Source: Eucommia ulmoides (lineage: Eukaryota > Streptophyta > Magnoliopsida > Garryales > Eucommiaceae). Taken from it: a stretch of DNA of 64,000 nucleotides. Under the pieces are notes generated by a model. That model made no database searches and was not told where the DNA came from. It saw nothing but the letters and a program-made list of their open reading frames with translations. Position 1 is the first letter of the stretch. Every line of letters starts with the position of its first letter. Below are positions 11,881-24,304 of the stretch, in pieces. Made by a program: the position numbers and the translations under genes. The DNA lies in contig CM028327.1 in the NCBI GenBank assembly GCA_016647705.1, forward strand, positions 46,207,114-46,271,113. The letters are read 5' to 3'.

Positions 11881-13699
11881 GACTAATACCTCTTTGGTTA
11901 TAGATAGAATGAGAGTTAATTGTGCATGATTGGTTGCTTGGTAGGTAATTAAACGAAGGGGATTAAATGTCACATGGGGGTTCCAACATTTCTGCATTTA
12001 TTTATGGGAAGAATGTCAATGAAGCACTCTGTTCTTAATTAATTAGGTCAAATTTACTGTTGTTCCATGTTGAAAAGCTTAGGAAAAGTAACCCAAAAAG
12101 TCACCAAATATGAATTTTCCTTTTTTTGACGTTGATTAGCATGCGTCGTGATGAAGGGCAAGTAAAAGCATTGTCATAAGTACTTCTATCACCTGGAAAT
12201 GAATACACCAGTTCAGGTTGATTGTTAGTACTTAGTAGATAAGATGGATATGAGTATATGTGGGAAGATTAGGTGGCGTTTGGTTAGTGTTTAAATTTAT
12301 GAGAACAGAAACAAAAAAAAACATGTTTAGTTGCAACATTTTTTTTTTTAAACTTTAAATGTAGTGGCTGGCGGGTGGTGGTGGCCGGCGGTGTGATAAT
12401 GAGAATAGTTTTGTTGGAATGAATAGAAATCAATATTTTTTTTTCTAATTATAATATCCACTGTTTGGGGTTTGGCAATAAGAAGAAGATTGTGAGGCAC
12501 TTAATCTGTGACTATGAGCATCGAGAAAAATGACTGCCGTTTTCATGCCTAATCAACCAAACACGTGCTCATACTACCTATTACCGCATGCACGTCATTA
12601 TATATGCACTTCATGCCTAATCAAATGACTGCCATTTTTTTCTTTACATTTATTATTTAAAGAACTCAGTATATTTTTGGGTGCATGATGCATAGCGGAA
12701 ATCAAGGCAAAGAATGTGGATGCGTGAAAGCAGGTAACAAGTTTCCTAACATTGGGGTTTAGGGTCTTTGTTGCAAAAAAATCCATCCTTCCATTGGTCG
12801 CCAAAAGATTTACCTTTGAAAAAACAACAAAACATATATATATTATTATAAATTGAAACCCATGCCAAACAATATGCCATGAATCAGAGAAGAAGGATGT
12901 TTACATAATGCAAGCAAGCAGATGAACAGATCAAGCCAAAATTACGTATTTGAATCTTCATTGGGTGGAGGTGACGGCATGCATGCATGCATGCAGATTC
13001 CTGTATTTTATTTTTAAAGTATATATGTGTGGACATGGAGGAGGCACCAAAACTAGGTTGCCCTAATCTTGCACTTACATAATAACTTGCGGTTGAAGCA
13101 ACAAATCATCATCAGTTAACAACAGACTATAATATAATAATAATAGTTAGAGAGTAAGAAGGCCGGCCGGGGAAACAAACTAAAAAAGCTAACAACTGCC
13201 CTGGAAATGGGTGCCGGAGCTACAGCTACCTACCTATATATATCTATATATATATATGGTAGTTATTTGCTGTGATAAGTTGACGCTACCTTCCTTTTTA
13301 AATAATATAATATACTAATTTTTATTTTTTTTAAATATAATGTTAGCAGTTTTGGTTTGGATATATAAAAATACACCAAGCAACCACCTAAATCGGTTAT
13401 TTCTAGCAACCTCCTTATATTATAATCTCTGCTTTTATGGTTAAATTAACTTTAGAGAATGCATTGCATACTGACCTACCTTGCTCACATTTTTTTTACC
13501 TCCCCATATTTATGTATTGGATATGCCTTTTCCTGTTCCCTATTTACCTTTTTTTCATTTCCTTCTAAATTACATTTTAAACTCTCTTTTTTTATTTTAT
13601 TTTTAAATTAGTCATAATAATTAATTTTTTTATTGATTATGACAAGAATTTAAGAATATTGAATTGGAAAACACCCCCCCAATATATATATATATTTGT

Positions 13700-13915
13700 T
13701 TTAGGTTAAGGTGTGTCCGAGCTAATTTACGCGCACCTCGAATAATCACCTCACCGAATGATATTAAGAGCGCACACTCCCATATCGACTTGGTGTATTC
13801 AGAATTAAATTCAAAATTTAATTCTTAAAGTACTACTCAAAAGAGTTAAAGCTTGATTGACTAGGAGAGGGGTACCTCCGCTTGCGAACCGGACTAACAC
13901 CTCTTAAATTGGACT
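13700..13915. repeat. dispersed ~200-bp repeat, member 2 (copy A)
   Basis: Same family as 11,690-11,880: the GTGTCCGAGC..TTTACGCGCACC start and the CGGACTAACACCTCT end are shared. It is conserved at 24,305-24,510 in copy B. Confidence 0.5.
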
Positions 13916-14378
13916 ACATATATTTTTTTTGTACAAGTAAATAGAAGATGAATTTTTGAATACTAGACCTCCCACTAAAAAAAAGTCATAGATAAATGCT
14001 ACAAGTTTTGAGTTTTGGATTACATATATATAAACGCAAAAGTCATACATAATTCAGGGGCCATGTCACGCGAATTGATAGTCGCCTGAGGACAAAAAAG
14101 TAAAAAGAAAAGTAAAAGTCATTGAAATTACTGAGGAAATTTAGGCAGACCGCAATAAGAGCATTAATTGATGATGTGAGAAAAGCTTGGATGCTTATAG
14201 AAAGGTCAAAAAAAGGGTGGGGCGGGGTGGGTGGGGATAATCGACAATTAATCTTATTTTTAGCCCCATCTTATTATTAAGTTAAGAATTAACTCCTTAT
14301 TATATTTTTAGGTTTTGTTTAAGTCCCGAGTATGCCCACCTACAATTTTTGGAGCATAAAGAGATTTTGCTTCTCTTT

Positions 14379-16550
14379 GATTTCAGATAGTTAGTCGTTC
14401 GTTTTTTAATTATGCTTTATATATAATTTGAGTTTTGGAGTTCTGTTGTATTCTCAGTCAATTTCTAGGCCGTCAAGTTAGAATTTCGGAGACCTTGTAG
14501 TCTCTTGAATCGGGAGGTCGACTAATGACCAATAAGTTGATATTGTAAGTAACATCTATTATTTCTTGCTCTGTTAGTGATTTAATTATTGATTGTTAAT
14601 GCTTTACAACACAATTTCGTCATATCTTCAAATTGCGATGAAATTTGTTTGTGGTCTTGGTAAGGGTTCTAATTCATTTATTATTGGATCTTTAAGTTTT
14701 TTTTTTTTTGCGTAGAGAATAAGATGTTTTTAATAACATGATATGCATGTTGGATAAGTGCAATATAATTTGTTCTTCGTTCTTTGATAGTTGATGTTTT
14801 TGTAGGATTTCTTTGATCTTTTTGGAGTTTTAGAGTAACTGTTTGTGATTTTTGTGATAGAGATGATTTATTTTTGTTATTCTTGTGTGTTTATATATAT
14901 AGAATTTTTTGAGTGCAAGATTTGTTACATTCTACTAGTTTTAGTAGAATGTAACTGTATAGTAACAATGTCACGAAACATGCCCCCACAACTGGAAGTG
15001 ATTTGACGAAAATGTCGCTATGCAACAAACATTGTTGATAAATATATTACATAATTTTTGTTATACAATAACAATTTTAAAGGGATTAGTTTAAATGTTA
15101 GTATACAATAATAATTGGTAAAATGCCACAATATGTATACAAATATGTTTTGTACTTTTACAATTGTTTATATGCTTTACTGATAATCAAATACGTTATA
15201 TTTTTATTTGATTAAGAAATTTAAATAAGAGTTCAATAAAGGCAAATTGACATGGAATTGGTGCAATGGGAATTGACACAAAAGGAAAACGTGCAAAGTA
15301 CTCATATGAGATGACAACATTCATTAGTTTTTATTATATTTTCGCATCATACTTTCTATTATTTTTGAACAATTCAACGTTGTGCGGGTTTTTAATAATA
15401 TATATTGTTATGAATTGTGATGACAGTTTTCTAGTTCGGTACGATTATGTTTTTTTCGTTATATTGTGCGCACACATAAAAAAATAATGTTAAATGACAT
15501 AAAAAAAAATTCACCAAAACACGCCATATGACATGAAAGTTACTGCGAAGGATTTTTTTTAATAAAATGATTAATGCACAGTTTCGTAGTTCAGGGTTTA
15601 ATAAGATACATGAATATTGTTGCACAATAAATTTATGAGATAAATAACTATTTTCACAAACATTGTTTTGAGATTGAGAATTTATTTGTTTTTTTCTAAC
15701 TGACCAAGTGTCAATAAATCTGAATATGTATTGAGTATTTGAATGTTGTTTGCATTAAAATGCACACCTGGAGGATTTTATGTCTACACAACTATGAAAA
15801 AATGAATAATTAAAGTCTTACTTGTCCACGAATTTTTATGCACAATCATTTTAACATAAATGGAAATACACCGCGGGGAAGGGAATTTTAATCACATCGT
15901 CTGTATATTAGAAAATCAAATTGATCGACAAAACAAAAACAAAATTGTTAACCACATGTATTTTTTATAAATCAAACTAACATAACAAAAGTAAGAACAA
16001 GTGTTTCCGTGCAACTTGTTTTTCTTAACAATTGACAAAAAAAGAAAGAAAACATAATGTCATCCGACTCATTGCATAGAACTGCTTCGTGCATTAAATG
16101 TATCGAAGCCCCAACTAATGTGTTTGTCAGTTATGCCCGCTCCACAGTTGCAATTCCATTAATTATTGCCTGCGCTGTTGATACTAGATCGTTGTCGTAT
16201 TTTATACGTCGCTCATACTGATCGTCGGATGCATCCTCCATTATCTTGAAAAACAATTAAGGTGCAGGAAAAAATTAATGCACAGTAACTTTTGAACACA
16301 ATTACAATGTAGCAAACTTTTCAAACCACAGTTAACCATATTTCAACCCGAAAACTTTTAGTGAACAATAATTTTTTTCACAAAATGTTAACGTACATTA
16401 ACTGCTTCACAAAATTTAAGGTACACAAAATTTTCACCAAATATCAATGTACAAAAAGACTGTTCTGAAAGGTTACGTTGTAGTAAAATTCAACATTTTT
16501 CGCTTTACAGTAACTATTTCTAAGAATGCAAGCATCACAAATGTAATGGA
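14379..16550. other. AT-rich inter-copy region, no gene recognised
   Basis: No supportable gene. It contains a perfect hairpin (14,924-14,955) and many scattered TACAATAA / TACAGTAA motifs resembling the 180-bp array that follows. A short minus-strand frame starting at an ATG near 16,243 (MEDASDDQYERRIKYD) is unrecognised. Confidence 0.5.
14924..14955. other. perfect inverted repeat (14-bp arms, 4-base loop)
   Basis: GTTACATTCTACTA at 14,924-14,937, loop GTTT, then TAGTAGAATGTAAC at 14,942-14,955: a perfect hairpin in otherwise AT-rich DNA. It could be the tip of a foldback/MITE element or chance. No poly-U follows. Confidence 0.6.
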
Positions 16551-16559
16551 AAAAAAGAG

Positions 16560-17165
16560 AAATTAAAAACTGGACTTCAAGTGTGGATTTTTGCAGTACA
16601 ATAACAAATTCAAAGGAACTCAAAGTTCAACAAATATAATGGAATAAAGTAGCAAACCAGAAACTCGACTTGAATAACGGGATTTTGTTGTACAATAACT
16701 ATTTGAAGAAACGAAACATCACTCATGTAATGGAAGAAAGTAGTAACCTAAACTCGACTTGAATAGTCGATTTTTACAGTACAATAATCATATCCAAGAA
16801 TACAATATCAAATAAATGCAATGAAATAAAGTAGCAAACTAAAAACTCGAATAACAAAATTTTGTTGTACAGTAATTATTTCAAGAACACAAACATCACT
16901 CATGTAATGGAAGAAAATAGCAATTCAAACTCGACTTGAATAATGAATTTTTACTATACAGTAACCAAATTCAAGAACACAGTATCAAACAAATGCAATG
17001 AAATAAAGTAGAAAACCAAAAACTCCACTTGAATAACGGAATTTTCTTGTACAATAACTATTTTCAAGAAACCACACATCACTTGTGTAATGGAAGAAAA
17101 TTGCTACTCAAACTCGATTCAAATAGCCGATATTTACTGTACAATAACCAAATTCAAGAATAAAA
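16560..17165. repeat. tandem repeat array, ~180-bp unit built of two diverged ~90-bp halves
   Basis: Landmarks recur at constant spacing. The AATAAC..ATTTTGTTGTACAATAAC half begins near 16,670, 16,850 and 17,030; the ATAG.CGATTTTTACAGTACAATAA half begins near 16,760, 16,938 and 17,127. Between them AAATGCAATGAAATAAAGTA and CATCACTCATGTAATGGAAG alternate. About three full units plus partial ends are present. The array is cut by the gypsy fragment at about 17,166. No coding frame runs through it. Confidence 0.8.
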
Positions 17166-17379
17166 TAGCTAACTTCTTGGCATTTTGCTCCTTAGTAGCT
17201 AGGGTGACCTTCTTTAGGACGAGGTCCCCAACGTCAAAAGATCGAGGCTGGACGCGAGGATTATAGTATCGGGTTGTCCTCTACTGATAGGCGGTCTGAT
17301 GAATCTGAGCCCTCTCCCTCTTTTCTTCTAGCAGGTTGAGGTTGAGAGTCAGGCCTGCCTCGTTTTCAGCTGGGTCAAA
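17166..17379 (-). pseudogene. Ty3/gypsy integrase C-terminal fragment
   Basis: The minus strand reads NEAGLTLNLNLLEEKRERAQ, then a stop, RYYNPRVQPRSF and DVGDLVLKKVTLATKEQNAK. The GDLVL+KVTLAT block is the hallmark of the C-terminal domain of gypsy integrases. The fragment abuts the LTR at 17,380 and is lost at 17,166. Only about 70 residues remain. Confidence 0.75.
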
Positions 17380-18141
17380 TGGTGTCGGAAATTGGTCCGA
17401 CCAGCAGTATGGTCTAAGTACTATTGGATCAAGGAGAAGGGGATATGATACCTAAACTTCCAAACATGATGCAACTAGGCTGGACAGGATCGATCTGGTC
17501 TGAGTCCGAGCCCAGGTCTTCTTTTCCTTCCTCGCTCTTAGCCGTTGTTCGGGCCAAGCTCCAATCTGCCACCTGCACACAGGACGGACCGAGTTTTCCC
17601 TAGTGTGCCCCCTCTGGCGTGAGAGTAAGAGCCTAGGGTAGAAATATAGATCGAAAAGTTACTGTTATCTTGACCTGTCTGAGTAACCTATGGCGAAACT
17701 TCTCTCTCTAGAATGGTTCTCTCGTCCCCCAAAAGTGTTGGAGAAGCCTCCAATTTATAGACGGAAGCATGATTAGTGTAAACAAGATTAAGGCTTTAAG
17801 CTCGGATTACCGGTAAGTAGTCAGGCACGTGGGCGGCACAAAGGATTAGATTTATGGGCCTGGGCCTTGGGCTCTTCATTGTTGATGATGGGGACCTGGG
17901 CCCGACTTGCCGAGGAGGCGGGTCAGGGCGGTCTCAATGGCGAAGGTTGGTCTAGGCACTCTGACCTTCTGTTGACTGCCGTCTTCACAGGGCTCTTGGG
18001 GGAGGTCCTCTTGCGCAAAGCTGGCCGACCTGGGGGCCATTCGGGTTGTTTATACACCGGGCTGGAACAAGGTCGTTGGTAACGTGGCAGATCTGACCCG
18101 GGTGGTTGACACGCGGAGGGGGCCCGACTTTACCCACATCA
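17380..18141 (-). mobile_element. Ty3/gypsy (Tat-like) LTR, minus orientation
   Basis: The minus strand starts TGATGTGGGTAAAGTCGGG at 18,141 and ends CCGACACCA at 17,380. It contains a TATA-like TCTATAAATTGG near 17,755 and a GC-rich U3. It matches the plus-strand LTR at 37,117-37,897 in start, TATA region, GACTACTTACCGGTAATCC block and end, so both belong to one family. The two flanks differ (TCAAA against TCTAC), so I cannot show a target duplication. Its insertion or a linked deletion truncated the BIR1-like remnant of copy B. Confidence 0.75.
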
Positions 18142-18144
18142 TCT

Positions 18145-18796
18145 ACTAATGAAAAATAAACGATAAGAATCAGAAGCCTTCGTCTTACAGGGTTCCAATG
18201 GATACACACAAAGCGGTGGATTATTTGTGAAATTTTATGAGGAAACAATGGGTGTACGAAACGTAGGCAGGGGGCCTGACAAATCATTGTTAGCAACACT
18301 GAATGAATGGAGACTATCCAGCAGGCCTATTTGCTTAGGAATTTGACCCTCCAGATGGTTGTCGTCAAGTTTAAGGACAGTGAGTGAGATAGCCCATGTT
18401 CCCAATGGCCGGTGGAATTTCGCCGGAGAAACTGTTGCCGTGAGAGATCGAGATCCGTCACGAACTTTAGCACCATGTGGATTACAGAAGGGATGGGTCC
18501 TGAAATATGGTTATTGGAAAGATTGAGGCCAGTGAGGGAGGTGCAATTCGCTAATCCGCGGGGGAATAAGCCTTTGAGTCCCATGTTCGAGAGATCGATG
18601 TTCAAGGCCCAGTTTTCGTCCGTCGACCAGCATTCTATTCCGACGAACCTGCAGATAAAACCTTCATGATGGATCGCAAGCAGTAGACATCGTTCGTCCA
18701 CTGATCATCAGCACCAGTTGTTAAACCAGTGATGCAAAACAACCACCAACAGACAACAACAAATGCAAAGGAACTCTTGTTTTCACTGTTTCCCAT
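18145..18796 (-). pseudogene. BIR1-like LRR receptor kinase pseudogene, copy B
   Basis: From the ATG at 18,796 come the signal peptide (VVVCWWLFCITGL) and the start of the LRR N-cap, then a deletion that shifts the frame, then GFICRFVGIECW..ALNIDLSNMGLKG and LSNNHISGPIP. The LRR part decays toward 18,145 and the transmembrane and kinase parts are absent, cut off by the Tat-like LTR. It shares indels and wording with copy A but keeps the LRR/N-cap junction as one piece, whereas copy A has it duplicated. Confidence 0.8.
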
Positions 18797-19087
18797 CCCT
18801 CTAACTACCTAGTAAGAGTCTGAATATATTGGATGAAATGCCATTGTTATATGATAACTAAATTCAGACAGGAGGAGACTGGAACAGAGGAGTCAACAAC
18901 AAATGACAAACTAACTCCGATGATTAATATCCAATTGCGGGTCAACCAAGTGTCAACCACCGTAATTAATATTCAATTGGTTTCTTGTTACAAGGAAATT
19001 ATGCCCAAAAAAGAAATTACAAACTAAAATATTATCCATCAATACGTAGATATATATTTTTCTTAATATAATGAAAAATATATATGT

Positions 19088-20609
19088 CTAGAGGCAGTTG
19101 GAAGGCTGAAGGAAACCGGAGGAAGTTCCTCCGGCATTAACACACGAAGCTTCCGCCGCCTGATTCCTATACGTCAGCTTCACATCTTCCATGACTATCC
19201 CACTGCAAGGATATCGCTTGCTGCAATCTAATCTCACCCCCACTTCTGTTGCCGATGATCCATGTATATCTTCGTATTTCACGTCGCTGATCTTTACTCC
19301 CGAACTCTAAATAAAATCCACCAAAAAATAAAAATGATTTATTATAATTAATTAATTATAATGCATGGATGTTAGCATGATGTGGTGTTCATTAACTACC
19401 TGATTGGGACAGTTGTTGTTGTCAGGGCAGTAATTTTGGTCGATTATCATGGGATTTTGGACATTCACCATAACCAGCTGCTGGAAAAGAACATGCCTAA
19501 CGAACCCATTGCTAGGCCTTGCCCATGTCTTTATTCTCACCCCATTCTGTGTACCCCTAAATGTTGAACTTTTGACGGTCACATTTTGAACTCCGGCTTC
19601 TTGCAAATCCCACCCTAAACTCCCAATGCTGCACAACATCATGTCGTTAATTAAAACTACATCACCATGCATTCTCAATTTTTTCTTCTTTTTTTATTTA
19701 AAGAAAAAAATATAATTTACCTTATTCCGTGCCCAGGGCCGCATGCGACGTTCTCGATCCACAAATTGGAACTTCCGGGACCCACTGAGACGCAGTCGTC
19801 GCCGGTGCCGACACGAGAGTTGAGGATGGTGACGCCGGAAGATGATTGGATGTGAATGCCGTCGGTGTTGGGGCTATTTCCTGCCGCCGATACACTCACT
19901 CCCTGTAGCTTAACGTTGTGGCATCCGTCTATCCCAATGTGGAACATTTGACTGTTTAGCGAACTCAATCCACTTATGATTATGTCGTTCGAATTGTAAA
20001 ATCCCAGTGTCTGTATCACATGTAAACGTTATCAGTGTCCGAGTCAAAAAAAAGAAAAGACAACGAGATGGTTGTTATCATTGTTTTTGAAATTTTGGGG
20101 GTGGTAATGTGCATATTTTTCAAAACATAAAAGTAGGAAGTGAAAATGTGAAAAGCTTATATATTCCATACCGTGGATCCTTTTGGGCAATTCTTGGCGG
20201 AGGACTTGCAGTTCCAGAGATTGGTACCTCGACCGTCAAGTGTTCCGCCGGTGATGGAAACTCCGGTGACCCTCTCAAACTTTATCCAGTTGCCGGCATT
20301 TCCGTTGACATGGTAATTGGAGGGTGCCACAATGGTGCCGTCGATGCGGAATGTAATGGCGGAGTTCTTGCAGTTTTGGCCGGTAAAGTAGGCGGTGCTC
20401 AGCAAGAACCTCCCTTGTGGAACGTAGATTGTGGCCGGCGCTGAGGAGGCACAAGCTGCGGTCCACGCGCTGGTGAAGTACTTGGCCGTGTCGGACTTGC
20501 CGTCGGCTTTGGCTCCCATTTTCTGCACATTGTATGTGGCTGATGACAATGATGATGGGATGGTGACGAAGATGAGATAGAGAGCGAGAAGGGTGTTTGA
20601 GTTCACCAT
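19088..20609 (-). CDS. polygalacturonase PG2 (GH28, secreted), tandem twin of PG1
   Basis: Exons 20,172-20,609, 19,721-20,010, 19,400-19,628 and 19,088-19,306 have the same four lengths as PG1 (438/290/229/219) and give 391 residues. Signal peptide and SPNTDG, GTGDDC, CGPGHG and GVRIKTW motifs are intact, so it should be an active wall pectinase. An in-frame open extension upstream of the ATG exists but corresponds to 5' UTR; the start chosen is the one shared with PG1, with TATAAATA about 75 bases above it. At several positions where PG1 has Thr, Leu or His, PG2 keeps the Lys, Arg or Asn also found in PG3, so PG2 looks closer to the ancestral sequence. Confidence 0.93.
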
Positions 20610-20683
20610 TGTTCTATGTTCTAGCGAGAGAGAGGATGTGTTTGGTGGTGGTGGTGGTGGGAGTTGGAAGAGGTTAAAGGTGG

Positions 20684-20691
20684 TATTTATA
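20684..20691 (-). promoter_or_regulatory. PG2 TATA box
   Basis: TATAAATA on the minus strand, in the position matching the PG1 TATA box. A (GGT)n/CCA repeat lies between it and the start codon. Confidence 0.65.
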
Positions 20692-20814
20692 GTCATAATT
20701 TGGTATTAGCTGATATGATATGACAGTGGGTTTATCTATTTAAGTTTTCACAAAGCAGATAACTATTATGCCAAAATCATAACCTAATCCTATGAAAAGA
20801 CTTTTTTTTAGTCC

Positions 20815-20972
20815 TCACACCCACACAGTGTAGGACACTAATCTTGTTCAAGGTGCGTGACTGCTCTTTTCAATAAATGTTTTTTTGCAAGATCGAATCT
20901 CTGATCTTACAGGGATCACTTAACTACTTTAATTCAAATAGAACTTACCACTTGAACTACACTATGTTAATT
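20815..20972 (-). repeat. tRNA-derived SINE-like insertion, copy B
   Basis: Minus strand TAGTTCAAGTGGTAAG and AGATCAGAGATTCGATC are the box A- and box B-like sequences. Orthologous to 10,885-11,030; it retains a longer distal part ending in a GTGTGGGTGTG block. Confidence 0.5.
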
Positions 20973-21599
20973 ATGAAAAGTCCTTTTCCCCTTGCGGTAA
21001 AACAAAATATGTTTAATTAGTTTTAATATGAAAAAGTTTTGAATTAGATAGGCTTGATCATTAAACATGGGAAATTCCTTCAAATTAACGAAGGAGTTGA
21101 AGGCTTGACTTCTGGGGGCCTCAAATTATTATTAATTAATTATATCTATATATGTTACTACTTGCCACGACTTTAAGGCATGACTTCTGGGGGGCTCAAG
21201 TTCTGGTGCAATGTTTTGCCATCTTTCTCATCAATCTTACTCTGCACCCATGCATGTGATGGTGGCAGCAACTATTTAAATTAATTAAGAAACTGATTAA
21301 TAAATATTAATTACCAAAGAAAGTCAAAAATTGTTGCTGAAAACACACACACACAAACACACATATATATCATCTGTTAAAAAAAATAGATATATAACCG
21401 AGAATGAGTGTGGGAAAGTTGGATAATCGTGGAAACGATATGCATGCATGTTCTATCAATGATTGGTTTTTTATTTTTATCATATAATACTTGAACAAAT
21501 CCAAACCCATGTGAGTTTTAAATCATTGGTTAACGTAATCCCACATTGTTACCAGATACTGTATATGTATATAGAATGAGAGTTTTTTTTTTTGGTTTT

Positions 21600-21815
21600 C
21601 TAGGGTAAGGTGTATCTGGACCAACTTACGCGCATCTCCACTAATCACCTTTCCTAGCAATTTGAATTGCGCACTCTCCCACATTGACTTGGTTCATTTA
21701 TGATTAAAGTCAAGATTTATTTCTTTGAGGGATCCCAGGAGATTCGAAACTTAGTTGACAAGGAAAGAGGGCATATCCACTTGTCAGTCGGACTAATATC
21801 TCTTTGGTTATAGAA
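21600..21815. repeat. dispersed ~200-bp repeat, member 1 (copy B)
   Basis: Counterpart of 11,690-11,880, with GGACCAACTTACGCGCATCTCC at the start and GACTAATATCTCTTTGG at the end. Confidence 0.5.
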
Positions 21816-22527
21816 TGAGAGTTAATTGTGCATGATTGGTTGCTTGGTAGGTAATTAAACGAAGGGGATTAAGTGTCACATGGGGGTTCCAACATTTCTG
21901 CATTTATTTATGGGAAGAATTTCAATGAAGCACTCTGTTCTTAATTAATTAGGTAAAATTTACTGTTGTTCTATGTTGAAAAGCTTAGGAAAAGTAATTA
22001 ATTAATTAGGTAAAAAGTCACCAAATATGAATTTTCCGTTTTTTGACGTTGATTACACGTATGCATGCGTTGTGATGACGGGCAAGTAAAAGCATCGTCA
22101 TAAGTACTTCCCTCTCCTGGAAATGAATACACGAGTTCAGGTTAATTGCTAGTACTTAGTAGATAAGATGGATATGAGTATATGTGGGAAGATTAGGTGG
22201 CGTTTGGTTAGTGTTTTTATTTTTGTGTTTCTACTAATTTTAATGATCATTCTATTTTCTTTCTCAGTATTTCGGGAATAAAAACACGTTCCGTTATAAT
22301 CACTATTGTTCTGAAATTATTTTTTAAATTTATGAGAACATAAATAAAAAACACGTTTGGTTGCAACATTTGCTCTTTTTTTTTTTTTTTTTTTCTTTTT
22401 TTTTTTGTAACTTTAAATGTGGTGGCTGGCGGGTGGTAGTGGTCGGCGGTGTGCTTGTTTTGGGGCTTCCTTGTTTGAAGCGATCATTTTATTATAGGTA
22501 GCATGCATGTGCTTTATCTTGACTTTC

Positions 22528-22561
<34 letters not shown>

Positions 22562-24304
22562 AGTACTGTTTGGGGTTTGGCAATATTTGAAACAGAAGTC
22601 ATACGTTATTCTAATTATATATGTGGCTAAAGAAGAAGAAGAAGATTGTTTTGACTATGTGGCTAATAATAAGAAGAAGAAGATTGTTTTGACTATGTGG
22701 CTACGTACCGTTGCGGGGCACTTAACCTGAGTAACTACTAACTAACCTGTGACTATGAGCATCAAGAAAAATGACTGCCATTTTCATGCCTAATCAACCA
22801 AACACATGCTCATACTACCTATTACCGAATGCACTTCATTATATATATATATATATATATTCTTTTTCATCATTCAACAACATTTTATAATGCTTATTAT
22901 TTTCAATTTAATTTACATATCGTTTAATTAAATTATATTTTTAAAATGTGACCAATTCATTACTCGTTGTACCTTTTAAATCATAATTTTTCAGTAGAGT
23001 TAAAATGACTCAAATATCCTTATTTTCTATTGTTTTTGAAATATAATTTGAAACAATTTAATTTTTAAAATATGATTTTTTGTGATTAAACCTTAATTCA
23101 GCGGGAAATCAATAGTTTTTCTTTTATTTAACTTAAAAATTATATATATAAAAAAAGTTAATTACACAAACACCTCTCGGCTAGATCTGACCTGATGTGG
23201 CTCCTAAAGAGTTGATTTCCTTCCAATTGAAAAAAAAAATCGATTGAATTTCGGTAATTTTTTTAAAATTGTTTTTTTTCTTTACATTTATTATTTAAAG
23301 AACTCAGTATATATTTGTGTGTATAGGTGCATGATGCATAGCGGAAATCAAGGCAAAGAATGTGGATGCGTGAAAGCAGGTAACAAGTTTCCTAACATTG
23401 GGGTTTAGCGTATTTGTTGCAAAAAAATCCATCCTTCCATTGGTCGCCAAACGATCTACCTTTGGAAAAACAACAAAACATATATATTATTATAAATTGA
23501 AACCCATGCCAATATGCCATGAATCAGAGAAGAAGGATGTTTACATAATGCAAGCAAGCAGATGAACAGATCAAGCCAAAATTACGTATTTGAATCTTCA
23601 TTGGGTGGAGGTGACGGCATGCATGCAGATTACTGTATTTTATTTTTATAGTATATATGTGCGGACGTGGAGGCACCAAAACTAGGTTGCCCTAATCTTG
23701 CACTTACATAATAACTTGCGGTTGAAGTAACAAATCATCATCAGTTAACACGAGACTATAAGATAATAATAGTTAGAAAGTAAGAAGGCCGGCCGGGGAA
23801 ATAAACTTAAAAGCTAGCAACTGCCCTGGAAATGGGTGCCGGAGCTACATCTACCTACCTACCTATATATATCTATATATATATATGGTTGTTATTTGCT
23901 GTGATAAGTTGAAGCTACCTTCCTTTTAATTAATTATATAAATACAAAAACGTTTTTCTTTTTTTAATGTTAGCAGTTTTGGTTTGGATAACTAACCTTG
24001 AAATTTTAGTACACCAAGCAACCACCTAAATGGGTTATTTCTAGCAACCTCCTTATATTATAATCTCTGCTTTATGGTTAAATTAACTTTAGAGAAGGCA
24101 ATGCATACTGACCTACCTTACTCACATTTTTTTACCTCCCATATTTATGTATTGGATATGCCTTTTCCTTTTTTCCTATTTACCTTTTTTTTTCCCTTCT
24201 AAATTACGTACATTTTACACCTTTTTAAATTAGTCATAATAATCAAATTTGTTATTAATTATGACACGAATTTAAGAATATTGAATTTAACTATATATAT
24301 ATAT

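Larger units (their letters stand above)
7555..14378. repeat. tandem segmental duplication, copy A
   Basis: This segment aligns collinearly with 18,145-24,982: the BIR1-like remnant, the polygalacturonase gene, the SINE-like insertion, the CATGCATG motif, and the downstream run ending TTTTTGGAGC.TAAAGAGAT. Differences are mostly indels in low-complexity DNA. Copy A ends at about 14,378. In copy B the matching position is cut by a LINE 3' end. Confidence 0.85.
10751..14378. other. PG1 upstream region, no gene recognised
   Basis: Non-coding and AT-rich, but conserved with the PG2 upstream region over about 3.5 kb. It contains a SINE-like copy, two members of a ~200-bp dispersed repeat, a GCAT-repeat (CATGCATG) stretch at about 12,978-12,996 and TA microsatellites near 13,240 and 13,690. 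Short open frames (for example 12,598-12,804) have no domain. Confidence 0.6.

Noticed and set aside
16560-17165. Possible CRISPR-like array
   Set aside because: Units are ~180 bp, diverged throughout and without short repeat/unique spacer structure; the DNA is plant nuclear.
20610-20696. Upstream in-frame extension of PG2 with a run of prolines
   Set aside because: It covers the TATA box and 5' UTR; PG1 has no equivalent, and the signal peptide starts at the ATG at 20,609.
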